Origin: Maritimibacter sp.
Lineage (GTDB): Bacteria; Pseudomonadota; Alphaproteobacteria; Rhodobacterales; Rhodobacteraceae
NCBI GenBank assembly: GCA_002701395.1
Contig: NZVC01000016.1
Location: 1 to 42,374, forward strand
DNA: 42,374 bases
Direction of reading: 5' to 3'
Shown here piece after piece: positions 41,720 through 42,374 of this stretch (positions are counted from its first letter, which is position 1; each line of letters begins with the position of its first letter). Position numbers and translations under genes: made by a program. Below the pieces are notes generated by a model, which saw only the letters and a list, made by a program, of their open reading frames with translations, ran no database searches and was not told the DNA's origin.

Positions 41720-42334
41720 ATGACGAACCACCTGTATCAGAACGACCTGCCCGACGGGCTGGACCTTGGCCCCGTCGTGGCCATCGATTGCGAGACGATG
41801 GGTCTGAACCCGCATCGGGACCGGCTGTGCGTGGTCCAGATGTCGAGCGGCGACGGGGACGCGCATCTGGTGCAGGTCGAGAAGGGCCAGACCAGCGCGC
41901 CGAACCTTGCGCGGATGCTGGAAGATCCGAACGTCCTGAAGCTGTTCCACTTCGGCCGTTTCGACATCGCCGCGATGTACAACGCATTCGGGGCGCTGGC
42001 GGCGCCGGTCTATTGCACCAAGATCGCCAGCAAGCTGATCCGCACCTACACCGACCGCCACGGGCTGAAGAACCTGCTGCAGGAATTGCTGGACGTCGAC
42101 ATCTCGAAGCACCAGCAGATGAGCGACTGGGGCGCGGCCGAGCTGACCAAGGCGCAGCTGGACTATGCCGCGTCGGACGTGCTGTACCTGCATGCCCTGC
42201 GCGAGAAGCTGAACAACCGGCTGGAGCGCGAGGGGCGGATGGACATGGCACAGGCCTGTTTCGATTTCCTGCCCACCCGCGCCCGGCTCGATATCGCCGG
42301 CTGGACCGATCACGACATCTTCAGTCACGCGTAA
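41720..42334 (+). CDS. rnd: Ribonuclease D-type 3'-5' exonuclease (short form)
   Basis: A 204-residue DEDDy exonuclease that trims 3' ends of small stable RNAs. The four acidic residues are Asp23 and Glu25 (VAIDCETMGL), Asp82 (FHFGRFDIAAM) and Asp153 with Tyr149 (LDYAASDVLYLHAL). E. coli RNase D has two HRDC domains after the nuclease (375 residues); they are missing here, which is normal for this short alphaproteobacterial group. I use the ATG at 41720, giving MTNHLYQNDLPDGLDLGP; the open frame upstream to 41528 is repeat DNA. The last 40 bases of the window hold AAGGAG and an ATG (42359), too little to name a next gene. Confidence 0.92.
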   Translation: MTNHLYQNDLPDGLDLGPVVAIDCETMGLNPHRDRLCVVQMSSGDGDAHLVQVEKGQTSAPNLARMLEDPNVLKLFHFGRFDIAAMYNAFGALAAPVYCTKIASKLIRTYTDRHGLKNLLQELLDVDISKHQQMSDWGAAELTKAQLDYAASDVLYLHALREKLNNRLEREGRMDMAQACFDFLPTRARLDIAGWTDHDIFSHA

Positions 42335-42374
42335 GGAGCGAAAGGGCAAGCCCGCGCCATGGTGTTCCGGCAAC

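Noticed and set aside
42359..42374. ATG with five open codons at the right edge
   Set aside because: Too short to judge. AAGGAG stands about 20 nt away, which is farther than usual.
1..42374. CRISPR arrays, insertion sequences, prophage, toxin-antitoxin or other defence genes
   Set aside because: No regularly spaced repeats, transposase, integrase or phage proteins and no recognisable defence domains were seen on either strand.

Overview
The window looks like chromosomal DNA from an alphaproteobacterium of the Rhodobacteraceae/Roseobacteraceae group. The reasons are high GC with dense coding, a PetP/PetR-type regulator pair, UMF1, NDUFA9-like and TRAP genes typical of that group, a VPLPA-CTERM protein, and a short palindromic repeat family of the kind found between genes in these bacteria. 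No assignment to genus is possible from the sequence alone. Most of the window is housekeeping DNA. There is no prophage, insertion sequence, CRISPR array or rRNA operon.

Layout. 1-472: the amino end of a Hint-domain protein (minus). 745-1958: a response regulator and a MarR regulator (petR, petP), divergent from ilvE (2129-2998), which ends in a strong terminator. 3148-5279: two overlapping genes of unknown function. 5289-9110 (all minus): an EamA/DMT transporter, a 65-residue basic protein, queG, a glutathione transferase and mtgA. 9258-15870 (minus): glutamate synthase, read gltD, then a GFA-family protein, then gltB. 16091-17884: uppP facing an NDUFA9-like protein. 18024-18110: tRNA-Leu(CAG), followed by a lower-GC VPLPA-CTERM gene. 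19088-23792 (minus): arfB, an unusual short transcription unit at 19581-19807, and an overlapping set UMF1 transporter/mepA/phytase-like lipoprotein/yhhQ. 23965-28913: yggT, recQ, yaaA, trhO (minus) and pncA. 29020-32053: pncB, an FAA hydrolase (minus) and a formate/nitrite-type channel. 32234-37159: a GntR regulator, a TRAP transporter (P, Q, M) and a MetE-like methyltransferase. 37279-40660: a cytochrome c, copA and cueR, with matching CueR-type promoters. 40727-42334: an SDR dehydrogenase and a short RNase D, separated by a repeat cluster.

How the parts work together. gltBD assimilates ammonia into glutamate, and ilvE uses glutamate as amino donor. pncA and pncB are consecutive steps of NAD salvage. 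queG, yhhQ and trhO all serve modification of the tRNA wobble base but are not co-transcribed. uppP, mtgA and mepA serve peptidoglycan turnover. cytochrome c/copA/cueR looks like one copper-induced regulon.

The most unusual DNA is at 19581-19807 (minus strand). It sits between two intrinsic terminators. Its RNA would carry a 17-nt perfect complement of the 16S rRNA 3' end placed correctly before an 18-codon ORF, followed by a 9-nt copy of the anti-Shine-Dalgarno sequence that can pair back with it.
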